A DNA stretch of 64,000 nucleotides from Paraburkholderia ginsengiterrae (GCF_001645125.1 NZ_LXKA01000198.1:58424-122423); one strand, 5' to 3'. Positions 1 through 9,918 are shown, numbered from the stretch's first letter. Translations and numbers: made by a program. Notes: generated by a model not told the origin, from the letters alone.

Positions 1-1331
1 CGGCGCATCTGCCACTCGACGAATCCGCGGGGCCGCTCGCCGTCTACGGCTGCGCCGGTCTGCCGACCGCGAGCCGTGGGCGCGCCGACCAGCAGTATTT
101 CTTCGTCAACGGCCGCTTCGTGCGCGACAAACTGCTCACGCATGCCGTGCGCGCCGCCTATGAAGACGTGCTGCACGGCGAACGTTACCCGTCGTACGTG
201 CTGTTCCTCGATCTGCCGCCTGAAGCGGTCGATGTGAACGTGCATCCGTCGAAGATCGAAGTGCGGTTTCGCGACTCGCGCTCGATTCACCAGTTCGTGT
301 TTCATGCGGTGCAGCGCGCGCTCGCGCGGCATGCGGGCGCGTCGCCGGAGACGACGGCGGGCGGGCATGCAGCGCATCTGGCGCCTTCCGCAGACAGACC
401 CGCTTCGTTTGGCGCGACGCCGTTGGGCGGCGCGGGCATCGGCGGGGGCAGCTTTGGGGCCAGCTCGGGCGCAGGTGGCCTTGGCGGCGGACTTGGCGGT
501 GGCTCAGGCGCCTTCGGATCGTCGTCCCAGCCCGGCAACACCTGGATGCGCCAGGCGCGCATGACGCAAGGCACGCTGCCGGTCGCGCAGCCGCTCGCGT
601 TTTACGATGCGCTGTTCGGCCGTAAAGACGCCAACGCCGGAACGGCGGAAGGCGCCACGCTGTTCGAAGCGCGAGACTCCGCGGCAGAAACGCCGCCGCA
701 CAACGCGTCTGCCCCCTACGATGCGCCCGCGTTCAGCGCCTCCGACGAGCAACCGCTCGGCTTCGCGCTCGGCCAGATTCACGGCATCTACGTGCTGGCG
801 CAGAACGCGCATGGTCTGGTGATCGTCGACATGCACGCCGCCCACGAGCGCATTCTGTACGAGCAGTTCAAGAACGCGCTGGCCGATCGCACGATTGCCG
901 TGCAGCCGCTCCTGATCCCGCAGACCATGCAGGCCGACCCGATCGAAATCGGCACGGTGGAAGAAGAACGCGACACACTCGACGCGCTCGGCTTCGACCT
1001 TGCGGTGTTGTCGCCAACCACACTCGCGATCCGCGCCGTGCCGGCGCTGCTGAAAGACGCCGACCTGCAGGCGCTGGCGCGCGCGGTCCTCGCCGATCTG
1101 CATGCGTTCGGCGGCTCGCGTGTGCTGACCGAGCGTCAGCATGAGCTGCTCGGCACGCTCGCCTGCCATCACGCGGTACGCGCCAACCGCCGTCTGACGC
1201 TCGACGAAATGAACGCGCTACTGCGCCAGATGGAAGCGACCGAGCGCGCCGATCAATGCAATCACGGGCGTCCCACGTGGTACCAGTTGACGCTGTCCGA
1301 TCTCGATCGGCTGTTCATGCGCGGTCAGTAA
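1..1331 (+). CDS. mutL: DNA mismatch repair protein MutL, 5'-truncated by window edge
   Basis: The frame is open from base 3 and enters mid-protein. About 440 C-terminal residues are present. The end of the N-terminal ATPase/transducer domain is seen as VNGRFVRDK and [12 protein letters not shown] Gly/Ala/Ser-rich linker follows at about nt 420-540, then the C-terminal dimerisation domain. That domain carries [12 protein letters not shown] (about nt 828-863), close to the DQHA-x2-E-x4-E endonuclease motif, with Met for Gln. It also has ACHHAVR, CNHGRP and a terminal FMR, matching the other motifs of nicking-type MutL rather than the E. coli type. Role: couples MutS mismatch recognition to strand incision and excision. 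miaA follows 29 bp downstream. Confidence 0.96.
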   Translation, partial: AHLPLDESAGPLAVYGCAGLPTASRGRADQQYFFVNGRFVRDKLLTHAVRAAYEDVLHGERYPSYVLFLDLPPEAVDVNVHPSKIEVRFRDSRSIHQFVFHAVQRALARHAGASPETTAGGHAAHLAPSADRPASFGATPLGGAGIGGGSFGASSGAGGLGGGLGGGSGAFGSSSQPGNTWMRQARMTQGTLPVAQPLAFYDALFGRKDANAGTAEGATLFEARDSAAETPPHNASAPYDAPAFSASDEQPLGFALGQIHGIYVLAQNAHGLVIVDMHAAHERILYEQFKNALADRTIAVQPLLIPQTMQADPIEIGTVEEERDTLDALGFDLAVLSPTTLAIRAVPALLKDADLQALARAVLADLHAFGGSRVLTERQHELLGTLACHHAVRANRRLTLDEMNALLRQMEATERADQCNHGRPTWYQLTLSDLDRLFMRGQ

Positions 1332-1360
1332 CTCCGGTTCGATGCGCGCCCGCCTCACCT

Positions 1361-2308
1361 ATGAATACACGCTCCCACACGCCGGTCCCTTGCCTGCTCG
1401 GGCCGACCGCCTCCGGCAAAACCGCTGCCGCGCTGGCGTTCGCCGCGCGGCGGCCGGTGGAAATCATCAGCGTCGATTCGGCGCTCGTCTATCGCGAGAT
1501 GGATATCGGCACCGCCAAGCCGAGCGCCGAAGAGCGCGCGGTGGCGCCGCACCACCTGATCGATATCGTCGATCCCACCGACGCCTATTCGGCCGCGCAG
1601 TTTCGCGCCGACACGTTGCGGCTGACCGGCGAGATACATGCGCGCGGACACCTGCCGTTGCTGGTCGGCGGGACCATGCTGTACTACAAGGCGCTCACCC
1701 AGGGCCTCAACGATCTGCCCTCGGCCAATGCCGAAGTGCGGGCCGCGCTCGACGCCGACGCCGCACGCGATGGCTGGCCCGCCATGCATGCGCGCCTTGC
1801 CGCCGTCGATCCCGTGACCGCCGCGCGCCTCGCGCCGAACGACTCACAGCGGATTCAGCGGGCGCTCGAAGTGTTCATGCTGAGCGGAAAAGCCATGTCG
1901 GTATTGCTGGCCGCACCGGCCCCGCAGGACGACGCGGCCGCGGCATGGCGCTTCGTGCCGATTGCGCTGGAGCCTTCCGATCGCAGCGTGCTGCATGCGC
2001 GCATCGAGAAGCGCTTCGACGCCATGCTGGCCGGCGGTTTCGTCGATGAGGTGGTGAAGTTGCGCGAACGCGGCGATTTGCTGCCCGACATGCCATCCAT
2101 GCGCTGCGTGGGTTATCGGCAGGTCTGGGAGTATCTGGACGGTTCGGTCGACTATGCGACCATGCGCGACAAGGGCATATTTGCGACCCGGCAGCTGTGC
2201 AAGCGGCAGCTCACATGGCTGCGGAGCATGACGGAACGGGTGGTGGTGGACTGTTGCGACCCGCGCGCGACTGAGCGCGTGCTTGAAGAGATTGAAGCGC
2301 TGGTTTGA
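1361..2308 (+). CDS. miaA: tRNA dimethylallyltransferase MiaA
   Basis: A 315-aa protein that transfers dimethylallyl from DMAPP to N6 of A37 in tRNAs reading UNN codons. The P-loop GPTASGKT is at residues 14-21. [17 protein letters not shown] is the conserved segment that contacts substrate. Length is normal for the family. The frame is open further upstream into mutL, but the ATG at 1361 puts the P-loop at the usual distance from the N-terminus; the ribosome-binding site is weak. It follows mutL closely, as in many proteobacteria, and is probably cotranscribed with it. Confidence 0.96.
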   Translation: MNTRSHTPVPCLLGPTASGKTAAALAFAARRPVEIISVDSALVYREMDIGTAKPSAEERAVAPHHLIDIVDPTDAYSAAQFRADTLRLTGEIHARGHLPLLVGGTMLYYKALTQGLNDLPSANAEVRAALDADAARDGWPAMHARLAAVDPVTAARLAPNDSQRIQRALEVFMLSGKAMSVLLAAPAPQDDAAAAWRFVPIALEPSDRSVLHARIEKRFDAMLAGGFVDEVVKLRERGDLLPDMPSMRCVGYRQVWEYLDGSVDYATMRDKGIFATRQLCKRQLTWLRSMTERVVVDCCDPRATERVLEEIEALV

Positions 2309-2340
2309 AACCCGCTTTGACACATTGAGGCGTTGAGCCC

Positions 2341-2369
2341 GCGCGGCGCTTGAAACGCACTCGCCGCGC
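2341..2369. terminator. GC hairpin between convergent miaA and purM
   Basis: GCGCGGCG and CGCCGCGC form an 8-bp stem around a 13-nt loop in the 74-bp convergent spacer. Neither strand has a U-run after it, so it is at most a weak or factor-assisted terminator. Confidence 0.35.
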
Positions 2370-2382
2370 AGGCACCTAGCCT

Positions 2383-3438
2383 TTAAACCACGACCGTTTG
2401 GGCTTCACCGGCCGCGCTTTCGCGAATCACGCCGATTTTCCAGACCTTTTCGCCGGCTGCGGACAGCAGACCGATTGCCGCGTCGGCGTCGGCGGCGGAC
2501 AGCACCACTGCCATGCCGATACCGCAGTTGAACACGCGGTGCATTTCCGCATCCGCCACGCCGCCGTGCTGTTGCAGCCACGAGAACAGCGGGGGCATCG
2601 GCCATGCCTTGTGATCCAGCTCGGCCGTCAGGCCTTCGCGCAGCACGCGCGGAATATTTTCGACCAGACCGCCGCCCGTGATGTGCGCCATGCCTTTGAC
2701 GGTGATCTGCTGCATCAACGCCAGCAACGGCTTCACGTAGATGTGCGTAGGCGCCATCAGCGCGTCGGCGAGCGTTCGGCCGTCGAAATCGGCATTCAGG
2801 TCAGGCTGGGCGCGCTCGATGATCTTGCGCACCAGCGAAAAGCCGTTCGAATGGATGCCGCTCGAAGCCAGACCCAGCACCACGTCGCCCGGGGCAATCG
2901 TGCTGCCGTCGATAATCTTGCTCTTTTCCACCGCGCCAACCGCGAAACCGGCCAGATCATACTCGCCGTCGGGGTACATGCCCGGCATTTCCGCCGTTTC
3001 GCCGCCGATCAGCGCGCAACCCGACAGTTCGCAGCCATGTGCGATGCCCTTCACGACCGTTGCCGCCGTGCCGACGTCCAGCTTGCCGCAGGCGAAATAA
3101 TCGAGGAAGAACAGCGGCTCGGCGCCCTGCACGAGAATGTCGTTCACGCTCATCGCCACCAGATCCTGGCCGACGGTGTCGTGTTTGTTCAGTTGAAAGG
3201 CGAGGCGCAGCTTGGTGCCGACGCCGTCGGTGCCGGACACCAGCACCGGCTCCTTATACTTCTTCGGCACCTCGAACAGCGCGCCGAATCCGCCGATGCC
3301 GCCCAGCACGCCGTCGCGCATCGTCTTTTTGGCAAAGGGCTTGATCGCGTCGACAAGGGCGTCGCCCGCGTCGATGTCCACGCCGGCGTCGCGATACGAC
3401 AAACCTTGGGATTCTGGGGCGGATTTCGGTTGATTCAT
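2383..3438 (-). CDS. purM: Phosphoribosylformylglycinamidine cyclo-ligase (AIR synthetase)
   Basis: A 351-aa cytosolic enzyme of purine synthesis that closes the imidazole ring of FGAM to give AIR, using ATP. Family marks are [27 protein letters not shown] and [11 protein letters not shown], with the glycine-rich C-terminal half [15 protein letters not shown]. Length is typical. It starts at ATG 3438, 66 bp from the divergent PerM-type gene, so the two share a short promoter region. It ends convergently with miaA. Confidence 0.97.
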   Translation of the reverse strand: MNQPKSAPESQGLSYRDAGVDIDAGDALVDAIKPFAKKTMRDGVLGGIGGFGALFEVPKKYKEPVLVSGTDGVGTKLRLAFQLNKHDTVGQDLVAMSVNDILVQGAEPLFFLDYFACGKLDVGTAATVVKGIAHGCELSGCALIGGETAEMPGMYPDGEYDLAGFAVGAVEKSKIIDGSTIAPGDVVLGLASSGIHSNGFSLVRKIIERAQPDLNADFDGRTLADALMAPTHIYVKPLLALMQQITVKGMAHITGGGLVENIPRVLREGLTAELDHKAWPMPPLFSWLQQHGGVADAEMHRVFNCGIGMAVVLSAADADAAIGLLSAAGEKVWKIGVIRESAAGEAQTVVV

Positions 3439-3504
3439 GGGGAAGAGCGAGAAGGTCGGTAAAATGCGATTTTACCCGATGCTGGCCGACTGGCTGGAAT
3501 TGTA

Positions 3505-4614
3505 TTGTCCGGTTCCGACGACACCAGAGAAACCATTTTGCAAGAGAAACCCTCGACAGTGACACCTGTGCAGCGCCGCGCCATCATCTGGCTGGCTATC
3601 GCGCTGGGCGTCGGCATTCTGCTCTGGCTGCTGAGTCCGGTCCTCACGCCGTTCCTGCTCGGCGCGATTCTCGCGTACATCCTGCAGCCAGGCGTTGCGT
3701 GGATGGTACGCCGGCATGTGCCGCGCGCGCTGGCGGCCTTGCTGATGATGCTGCTCTTCACGCTGGCACTGACGCTGCTCGTGCTGATGGTCTTCGCCGT
3801 CATCCAGAAAGAAGCGCCGCAATTGCGGCAACAGGTGCCCGTGCTGTTCGCGCACGTCAACGCGTGGCTGCAACCCAAGCTGGCCATGCTGGGCCTCGCC
3901 GATTCGCTCGATTTCGCCAGCATCCGCGATCTCGTGATGGGACAGCTGGAAGGCAGCGCGCAAACCGTCGCCGTGTACGCGTGGACTTACATTCGCACGA
4001 GCGGCAACGTCATGGTGACGGTGGTCGGCAACCTCGTGCTGGTGCCGCTCGTGCTGTTCTATCTACTGTACGACTGGAATCGCATGCTCGCCCGCGTGCA
4101 GATCGCGGTGCCGCGCCGCTGGCTCGACAAGACGCTGCAGCTCGCACGCGACATGGATCAGATGCTGTCGCAATACCTGCGCGGCCAGTTGCTCGTGATG
4201 GGGGTGCTGGCAGCGTACTATGCGATTGCGCTGACCATCGCCCGCTTCGAAATCGCCTTGCCGGTGGGCATTTTCACGGGCCTCGCGGTGTTTATCCCGT
4301 ACGTCGGTTTTGCCACCGGCCTCGCGCTGGCGCTGCTCGCGGCGTTGCTGCAGTTCGGCAGCTGGTATGGCTTTGGCGCGGTCGCGGTGATTTACGGGCT
4401 CGGTCAGATCGTAGAGAGCTTTTATCTCACGCCGCGCCTCGTGGGCGAGCGGATCGGCCTGCACCCGCTCGCGGTCATCTTCGCGCTGCTCGCGTTCGGC
4501 CAGTTATTCGGCTTTTTCGGCATTCTGCTTGCGTTGCCGGTCAGCGCGATCCTGTCCGTCGCGCTGCGCGAGTTGCGTCAAAGCTATCTGACGAGCACGC
4601 TATATAACAACTGA
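3505..4614 (+). CDS. AI-2E/PerM-family membrane protein
   Basis: A polytopic inner-membrane protein of up to 369 aa in the AI-2E exporter/PerM family (COG0628). Paired N-terminal hydrophobic segments (AIIWLAIALGVGILLWLL, then LLGAILAYILQPGVAW) are followed by a soluble loop and several C-terminal helices, including GLAVFIPYVGFATGLAL and the family-like LTPRLVGERIGLHPLAVI. The substrate is not known from sequence. The start is ambiguous: TTG 3505, TTG 3538 or GTG 3559 are all possible, and GTG 3559 follows AGAGAAA. The family call is firm; the exact N-terminus is not. Confidence 0.88.
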   Translation: MSGSDDTRETILQEKPSTVTPVQRRAIIWLAIALGVGILLWLLSPVLTPFLLGAILAYILQPGVAWMVRRHVPRALAALLMMLLFTLALTLLVLMVFAVIQKEAPQLRQQVPVLFAHVNAWLQPKLAMLGLADSLDFASIRDLVMGQLEGSAQTVAVYAWTYIRTSGNVMVTVVGNLVLVPLVLFYLLYDWNRMLARVQIAVPRRWLDKTLQLARDMDQMLSQYLRGQLLVMGVLAAYYAIALTIARFEIALPVGIFTGLAVFIPYVGFATGLALALLAALLQFGSWYGFGAVAVIYGLGQIVESFYLTPRLVGERIGLHPLAVIFALLAFGQLFGFFGILLALPVSAILSVALRELRQSYLTSTLYNN

Positions 4615-4687
4615 CGGCTCATTGACTATTCAGGGCCCGAGGTCGGGGCCCATTGCGGCTTAGCCTCATTTTCGGCAATCACCTACT

Positions 4688-5470
4688 GTGCTTCGTCAAC
4701 TGACGCTCGATCTCGGCACCCCGCCGCCATCGACATTCGACAATTTCTTCGCCGGCGCCAACGCCGAGCTGGTCACGCGCCTGCGTGAGCTCGACAACGC
4801 GCTCGCCGCCGGGCCGGTCGCCGATCGCACCTTCTACCTCTGGGGCGAGTCCGGCAGCGGCCGCACGCACCTGCTGCAGGCGCTCGTGCACGAAGCGCCG
4901 CCGGGTCACGCACGCTTTGCCGGCCCGCAGAGCAGCCTCGCCGCGTTCAGCTTCGACCCGCGCGTCGCGCTCTACGCCATCGACGATTGCGACGGCCTGT
5001 CGGCCGCGCAGCAGATCGCTGTCTTCAACCTGTTCAACGAAGTGCGCGCGCACCCCACCAGCGCGCTGGTCGCCGCGGGCAACGCGCCGCCCATCGGCAT
5101 GACCGTGCGCGAGGATTTGCGCACGCGCCTCGGCTGGGGTCTCGTGTTCCATCTCTCGCCGCTGCCGGATGAAGGCAAAGCCGCCGTGCTGAAACACGCA
5201 GCACGCGAGCGCGGCATCATGCTCGCCGACGACGTGCCGGCCTACCTGCTCACGCACTTTCGCCGCGACATGCCGAGCCTGATGGCGCTGCTCGACGCGC
5301 TCGACCGCTTTTCGCTCGAACAGAAACGCGCAGTCACGCTGCCGCTGTTGCGCACCATGCTCGCTTCGCCCGATGCCGACGAACGGCGCGGCGCGCCCTT
5401 CGCGGCGGGTTCGCACGGTGCTTCGGGTCAGTCTCCCGCCGCTTCAAGTAAAATAGGCCCCCATGGCTAA
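4688..5470 (+). CDS. hda: DnaA-related regulatory inactivation protein Hda
   Basis: A 260-aa AAA+ protein that, with the DNA-loaded sliding clamp, stimulates ATP hydrolysis by DnaA to limit re-initiation. The clamp-binding motif QLTLDL is at residues 4-9. The phosphate-binding loop reads GESGSGRTH (residues 53-61), with Arg in place of the usual P-loop Lys. The Walker B-like segment is ALYAIDDCDGL. The start is GTG 4688. The C-terminal 25 or so residues (from about ADERRGAPFA) look like an unstructured extension. Its stop overlaps the next start by 8 bp (5463-5470), suggesting translational coupling. Confidence 0.93.
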   Translation: MLRQLTLDLGTPPPSTFDNFFAGANAELVTRLRELDNALAAGPVADRTFYLWGESGSGRTHLLQALVHEAPPGHARFAGPQSSLAAFSFDPRVALYAIDDCDGLSAAQQIAVFNLFNEVRAHPTSALVAAGNAPPIGMTVREDLRTRLGWGLVFHLSPLPDEGKAAVLKHAARERGIMLADDVPAYLLTHFRRDMPSLMALLDALDRFSLEQKRAVTLPLLRTMLASPDADERRGAPFAAGSHGASGQSPAASSKIGPHG

Positions 5471-6149
5471 CCTCGCACTCTTCGACCTCGATCACACGCT
5501 CATCCCCACCGACAGCGACCACGAATGGGGCCGCTTCATGGTGAAACAAGGCATGGTCGACGCCGACAATTTCGCCCGTGAAAACGACCGCTTTTTCGCC
5601 GACTACAAAGCCGGCAAGCTCGACATTCACGCCTATCTGATCACCATGCTGACGCCGCTCGCGAAGTACACGCGCGCGCAGCTCGCGGAGCTTCACGCGC
5701 AGTACATGCACGAAGTCATCACGCCGGCCATCTTTCCGGTCGCCGTGGAGCTGGTGAAGCAGCACCGTGAAGCCGGCGACCTGTGCTGCGTGGTGACCGC
5801 CACCAACGAATTCATTACCCGCCCGATCGCCCAGGCCTTCGGCGTCGACGCGCTGATCGCCTGCGAAGCGGAAACCGTGGACGGCCAGCCACATTCGCCG
5901 TACACCGGCCGCCCCACCGGCACGCCGAGCTACAAGGAAGGCAAGATCGTCCGCACCGAAGCGTGGCTCACCTCGCTCGGCAAAACGTGGGGCGACTTCG
6001 AGCACAGCTATTTCTATAGCGATTCGCACAACGACATTCCGTTGCTCGAAAAAGTCACCGACCCGATCGCGACCAATCCGGATGACACATTGCGCGCCCA
6101 TGCGCAGGCCAATGGCTGGCGCATCCTCGAACTCTTTCAACCCTCGTGA
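5463..6149 (+). CDS. HAD-superfamily IB phosphatase (SerB-like)
   Basis: A 228-aa HAD hydrolase. Motif I is FDLDHTLIPTDSD with nucleophile Asp8 and acid/base Asp10. A motif-III lysine lies in PSYKEGKI, and motif IV is YSDSHNDIPLLE. The helical cap between motifs I and II fits subfamily IB, the phosphoserine-phosphatase-like group. The substrate cannot be read from sequence; small phosphomonoesters are usual. It overlaps hda by 8 bp and pcnB by 4 bp (GTGA), so the three genes form one coupled unit. Confidence 0.9.
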   Translation: MANLALFDLDHTLIPTDSDHEWGRFMVKQGMVDADNFARENDRFFADYKAGKLDIHAYLITMLTPLAKYTRAQLAELHAQYMHEVITPAIFPVAVELVKQHREAGDLCCVVTATNEFITRPIAQAFGVDALIACEAETVDGQPHSPYTGRPTGTPSYKEGKIVRTEAWLTSLGKTWGDFEHSYFYSDSHNDIPLLEKVTDPIATNPDDTLRAHAQANGWRILELFQPS

Positions 6150-7741
6150 TCAAAAAACTTATCCGCAAGCTATTCGGCCAGGACGCGGCGCCCGCTGACG
6201 ACACCCCGCCCGACGAAGCCGAAACGAATCCGACCGGCAACGCACCGGCGCACACCACGTCCGGCGCCAGCAAGGCGCGCCGCAAGCCCGCCCGGTCAGG
6301 CGCCGGCGCAGCCGCCAAAACCGTGCACGACCCGGACGTGCCGGTCATCATTCCGCACGACGTGCACGGCATCGATCCCACGCTGATCTCGAGGAACGCA
6401 ATTCGCGTGACCGAAGGCCTGCAACAGGCGGGGCACCGTGCGTTTATCGTCGGCGGCGCGGTGCGCGATCTGCTGCTCGGCATCAAGCCGAAAGACTTCG
6501 ACGTCGCCACCGACGCCACCCCCGAACAGGTGCAGAAGCTGTTCCGCCGGGCGCGCATTATCGGCCGCCGGTTTCAGATCGTGCACGTGCAGTTCGGCCA
6601 GGAAATCATCGAAACCTCCACGTTCCGCGCGCTCGTCGACCCGCCCGCGGCCGACGCGCCGCCGCCGCGCCGCCTGAAGCGCGACGAGCTCGACCGCCGC
6701 ACCCATGCGGTGGACGCAAGCGGCCGCGTGCTGCGCGACAATGTGTGGGGCGAGCAGCACGAAGACGCCACGCGGCGCGACTTCACGATCAACGCGATGT
6801 ACTACGATCCGGCCACGGAAACCGTGCTGGACTATCACAACGGCATGGCCGACATGCGCGCGCGTCTCTTGCGCATGATCGGCGACCCGGCCACGCGCTA
6901 CCGCGAAGATCCGGTGCGCATGCTGCGCGTGGTGCGTTTTGCCGCGAAGCTCGGCTTCGAGATCGAGGAAAGCACCCGCGCGCCGATCGCCAAAATGGCC
7001 GATCTGATCAACAACGTGCCCGCCGCGCGTCTGTTCGACGAGACGCTCAAGCTGCTGCTGTCGGGCCATGCGCTCGCGTGTTTGAAACGCCTGCGCCAGG
7101 AAGGCCTGCATCATGGCCTGCTGCCCCTGCTCGACGTGGTGCTGGAGCAGCCCATCGGTGAAAAATTCATCTCGCTGGCGCTGAACAACACGGATGCCCG
7201 CGTGCGCGCCGGCAAGCCCGTGTCGCCGGGGTTCCTGTTCGCCACGCTGTTGTGGCACGACGTGCAGCAGCGCTGGCAAAAGTTCGAGGCGGACGGGGAA
7301 TATCCGGTCCCCGCATTGCATCACGCGATGGACGACGTGCTCGACATGCAGACCGAGAAACTGGCCATCCACAAACGCTTCTCGTCGGATATGCGCGAAA
7401 TCTGGGGCCTGCAGCTGCGCCTCGAAAAACGCTCGGGAAGAAGTGCCCTGAAGCTGCTGGAACACCAAAGATTTAGAGCGGGGTATGATTTCCTCCTGTT
7501 GCGCTGCGAATCAGGCGAACTCGATGAGTCGGTTGGCGCGTGGTGGACGGATTTCATAGCAGGAGACGTCGCCGCACGTGAGACATTGCTCACGCAAGGC
7601 GGGAAGGACCGAAGCCCCAGAAAACGACGGCGGCGCAGCAGTGGCGCCAGAGGCCGCAACGCGGGCGAAGGATTGGAGGGCGGCACGCCAGCCGAACGCA
7701 CAGCCAACGACGCGGGCCACGACGGCTCGCACGAAGACTGA
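6146..7741 (+). CDS. pcnB: Poly(A) polymerase I
   Basis: A 531-aa polynucleotide adenylyltransferase that adds 3' poly(A) tails promoting RNA decay. The class-II nucleotidyltransferase head is VGGAVRDLLLG, then DFDVATDA with the catalytic carboxylates, then RRDFTINAMYYD and the RNA-binding helices (YREDPVRMLRVVRFAAK). About 60 N-terminal residues (Ala/Pro/Lys-rich) and the basic, Gly-rich C-terminus (SPRKRRRRSSGARGR) are disordered extensions beyond the E. coli protein. PcnB is preferred over CCA-adding enzyme because of these basic tails and the hda-HAD context. The start is GTG 6146. Confidence 0.93.
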   Translation: MIKKLIRKLFGQDAAPADDTPPDEAETNPTGNAPAHTTSGASKARRKPARSGAGAAAKTVHDPDVPVIIPHDVHGIDPTLISRNAIRVTEGLQQAGHRAFIVGGAVRDLLLGIKPKDFDVATDATPEQVQKLFRRARIIGRRFQIVHVQFGQEIIETSTFRALVDPPAADAPPPRRLKRDELDRRTHAVDASGRVLRDNVWGEQHEDATRRDFTINAMYYDPATETVLDYHNGMADMRARLLRMIGDPATRYREDPVRMLRVVRFAAKLGFEIEESTRAPIAKMADLINNVPAARLFDETLKLLLSGHALACLKRLRQEGLHHGLLPLLDVVLEQPIGEKFISLALNNTDARVRAGKPVSPGFLFATLLWHDVQQRWQKFEADGEYPVPALHHAMDDVLDMQTEKLAIHKRFSSDMREIWGLQLRLEKRSGRSALKLLEHQRFRAGYDFLLLRCESGELDESVGAWWTDFIAGDVAARETLLTQGGKDRSPRKRRRRSSGARGRNAGEGLEGGTPAERTANDAGHDGSHED

Positions 7742-7789
7742 GGCGATATTCGCTGAAGCCGTCGAACGATAGTTGCAGGAAGTAATGCC

Positions 7790-8338
7790 ATGACGGTTGC
7801 TTATCTCGGCCTCGGCGCGAATCTCGGGGACGCGCGCCAGACCCTGAAAGACGCGGTGGTGTGTCTCGCACAACAGCACACCATCACCGTGCTCGCCAAG
7901 TCGAGCCTGTATCGCACTGCCCCGATCGACGCGGGCGGTGACGATTATTTCAACTGTGTCGTGAAGATCGACACGACGCTCCCCGTGCGGCATCTGCTGG
8001 CGCTCTGTCACAAGATCGAGCATCAGTTCGGCCGCGAGCGGCCGTTTCGCAATGCGCCGCGCACACTCGATCTGGACATTCTGCTGTTTGGCGATCAATC
8101 CATCGACGAAGCCGATCTGATCGTGCCGCATCCGCGCCTGACCGAGCGCGCTTTTGCGTTGGTGCCGCTCGTCGAGATTGACGCGGCGCTGGTCATCCCG
8201 CGACATGGTCGCGCTGAGGCGCTGCTCAGCGGCGTGAGCGACCAGCGCATCGAAAAAGTGAAGGGGCCGTGCCAGTGCCCTATGCTCAATGCATTGACCG
8301 ACTGTGACGCCTCGAACGGCAAGGACCGCGGCGAATGA
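7790..8338 (+). CDS. folK: HPPK, folate biosynthesis pyrophosphokinase
   Basis: 2-amino-4-hydroxy-6-hydroxymethyldihydropteridine pyrophosphokinase, 182 aa. It moves pyrophosphate from ATP to 6-hydroxymethyl-dihydropterin in the folate pathway. Visible motifs are LGLGANLGD at the N-terminus, the substrate loop around RTAPIDAGGDDYFNCVV, and the Mg-binding signature RPFRNAPRTLDLDILLFGD. ATG 7790 follows an AGGA site. The gene overlaps the next one by 4 bp (ATGA). About 20 C-terminal residues containing two cysteines lie beyond the usual fold. Confidence 0.96.
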   Translation: MTVAYLGLGANLGDARQTLKDAVVCLAQQHTITVLAKSSLYRTAPIDAGGDDYFNCVVKIDTTLPVRHLLALCHKIEHQFGRERPFRNAPRTLDLDILLFGDQSIDEADLIVPHPRLTERAFALVPLVEIDAALVIPRHGRAEALLSGVSDQRIEKVKGPCQCPMLNALTDCDASNGKDRGE

Positions 8339-9015
8339 ATACCGCGCCGCTTACCGTCACCGCGCCGCAACTGCGGCCTCCGTTCGGTTATATCGCGATC
8401 GAAGGACCGATCGGCGTCGGCAAGACGTCACTGGCGCGCCGCCTCGCGCAGCGCTGGTCGATGCACGAACTGTTCGAGCGCCCTCAGGACAATCCCTTCC
8501 TCGAACGCTTTTATCGCGACACCGTACGCTACGCGCTGCCCGCGCAACTGCACTTCGCGTTGCAACGCGCGCAGCAGGCGCAGGACGTCAGTGCAGCACA
8601 TCTGTCCGGTACGCCGCTGATCGCCGACTTCATGACGCAGAAGAACGACATCTTCGCGCGCCTGACCCTGCAGGAAGACGAGTGGCACCTATACCGCGCC
8701 CTCGCGGCGCGGCTCGAGACCAGCGCGCCGGCGCCCGATTTCGTGGTTTATCTGCAGGCCAGTCCCGAGGTGCTGTTCGCCCGCATCCAGAAGCGCGCGG
8801 TGCCGATGGAACTGCAGATTTCGGACGCGTATCTGAACGCGCTGTGCGATGCGTACAACGAGTTTTTCTATCACTACGACGGCGCGCCCGTGCTGACGGT
8901 CAACGCCGAACACCTGAATCCGCTCGACTCCGACGCGGACCTTGCGCTACTCACCGAACGCATCGAAACCATGCGCGGCCGCAAGGAATTCTTTGTCAAA
9001 GGCACGTCGCTTTAA
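8335..9015 (+). CDS. Deoxynucleoside kinase (dNK/dGK family)
   Basis: A 226-aa P-loop kinase of the deoxynucleoside kinase family, phosphorylating deoxynucleosides for salvage. The P-loop is IEGPIGVGKTSL, followed by NPFLERFYRD, then DFMTQKNDIFARLTL in the nucleoside-binding region, and an Arg-rich lid LFARIQKRAVPME. Substrate preference (dA, dG, dC) cannot be decided from sequence. The start overlaps the folK stop (ATGA), and panB follows after 37 bp, so it sits in a folate/pantothenate operon. Confidence 0.9.
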   Translation: MNTAPLTVTAPQLRPPFGYIAIEGPIGVGKTSLARRLAQRWSMHELFERPQDNPFLERFYRDTVRYALPAQLHFALQRAQQAQDVSAAHLSGTPLIADFMTQKNDIFARLTLQEDEWHLYRALAARLETSAPAPDFVVYLQASPEVLFARIQKRAVPMELQISDAYLNALCDAYNEFFYHYDGAPVLTVNAEHLNPLDSDADLALLTERIETMRGRKEFFVKGTSL

Positions 9016-9052
9016 GCGGCGCGGCTACCTCATTTTTCCAACGGATTGACCC

Positions 9053-9868
9053 ATGACCTATTTGCAGGAAGCGAGCCGGAACGCCATCACCGTGCCGAAA
9101 CTGCAGGCGATGCGTGACGCCGGCGAAAAAATCGCCATGCTCACCTGTTACGACGCGAGCTTCGCCGCGCTGCTCGATCGCGCGGGCGTCGACGTGCTGC
9201 TGATCGGCGACTCGCTTGGCAACGTGCTGCAAGGGCAGACGACCACCCTGCCCGTGTCGCTCGCCGACATCGCGTATCACACGGCCAGCGTGGCGCGTGC
9301 GCGGCCCACGGCGCTGATCGTGGCCGACCTCCCGTTCGGCACATACGGCACGCCGGAAGACGCGTTCAAAAGCTCGGTGGAATTGATGCGCGCAGGCGCG
9401 CAGATGGTGAAACTCGAAGGCGGCGAATGGCTGGCGGAGACAGTGCGTTTCCTGGTCGAGCGCTCGATTCCCGTGTGCGCGCACGTCGGCCTGACGCCGC
9501 AGTCGGTGCACGCATTCGGCGGATTCAAGGTGCAGGGCAAGACCGAGGCAGGCGCGACCCAGTTGCTGCGTGACTCGCTCGCCGTTCAGGAGGCCGGCGC
9601 GCAACTGATCGTGATGGAAGCGATTCCGACGCTGCTCGCGAGTGGCGTCACGAAGCAATTGCGTATTCCGACGATCGGCATCGGCGCGGGTCTGGATTGT
9701 TCGGGTCAGGTGCTGGTACTGCACGACATGCTGGGGATTTTCCCCGGCAAACGTCCGCGCTTCGTGAAGGATTTCATGCAGGGGCAGCCGAGCATTCAGG
9801 CGGCCGTGGAAGCGTATGTGAGCGCGGTGAAGGACGGTTCGTTTCCTGGCCCGGAGCACACGTTCTAA
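9053..9868 (+). CDS. panB: Ketopantoate hydroxymethyltransferase
   Basis: A 271-aa enzyme using 5,10-methylene-THF to convert alpha-ketoisovalerate to ketopantoate, the first committed step to pantothenate and CoA. Signatures are [34 protein letters not shown] with the metal-binding Asp, [17 protein letters not shown], and the catalytic-glutamate segment [10 protein letters not shown]. Length is normal. It is last in the plus-strand run and is followed by an intrinsic terminator. Placement after folK fits its use of a folate cofactor. Confidence 0.97.
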   Translation: MTYLQEASRNAITVPKLQAMRDAGEKIAMLTCYDASFAALLDRAGVDVLLIGDSLGNVLQGQTTTLPVSLADIAYHTASVARARPTALIVADLPFGTYGTPEDAFKSSVELMRAGAQMVKLEGGEWLAETVRFLVERSIPVCAHVGLTPQSVHAFGGFKVQGKTEAGATQLLRDSLAVQEAGAQLIVMEAIPTLLASGVTKQLRIPTIGIGAGLDCSGQVLVLHDMLGIFPGKRPRFVKDFMQGQPSIQAAVEAYVSAVKDGSFPGPEHTF

Positions 9869-9894
9869 GGTTCATTCAATAAAAACTCCGCCGG

Positions 9895-9918
9895 AACGGG
9901 CATCTTCTTGCCCGTTTT
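9895..9918 (+). terminator. Intrinsic terminator after panB
   Basis: AACGGGCA, loop TCTTCT, TGCCCGTT, followed by TT. The perfect 8-bp stem starts 27 bp after the panB stop. The U-run is short. Confidence 0.75.

Noticed and set aside
1256-1360. Extended N-terminus for miaA
   Set aside because: The extra 35 residues overlap mutL, lack family similarity and would push the P-loop far from the N-terminus.
4633-4653. GGGCCC...GGGCCC hairpin between the PerM-type gene and hda
   Set aside because: Self-palindromic 6-mers without a U-run; too weak to call a terminator.
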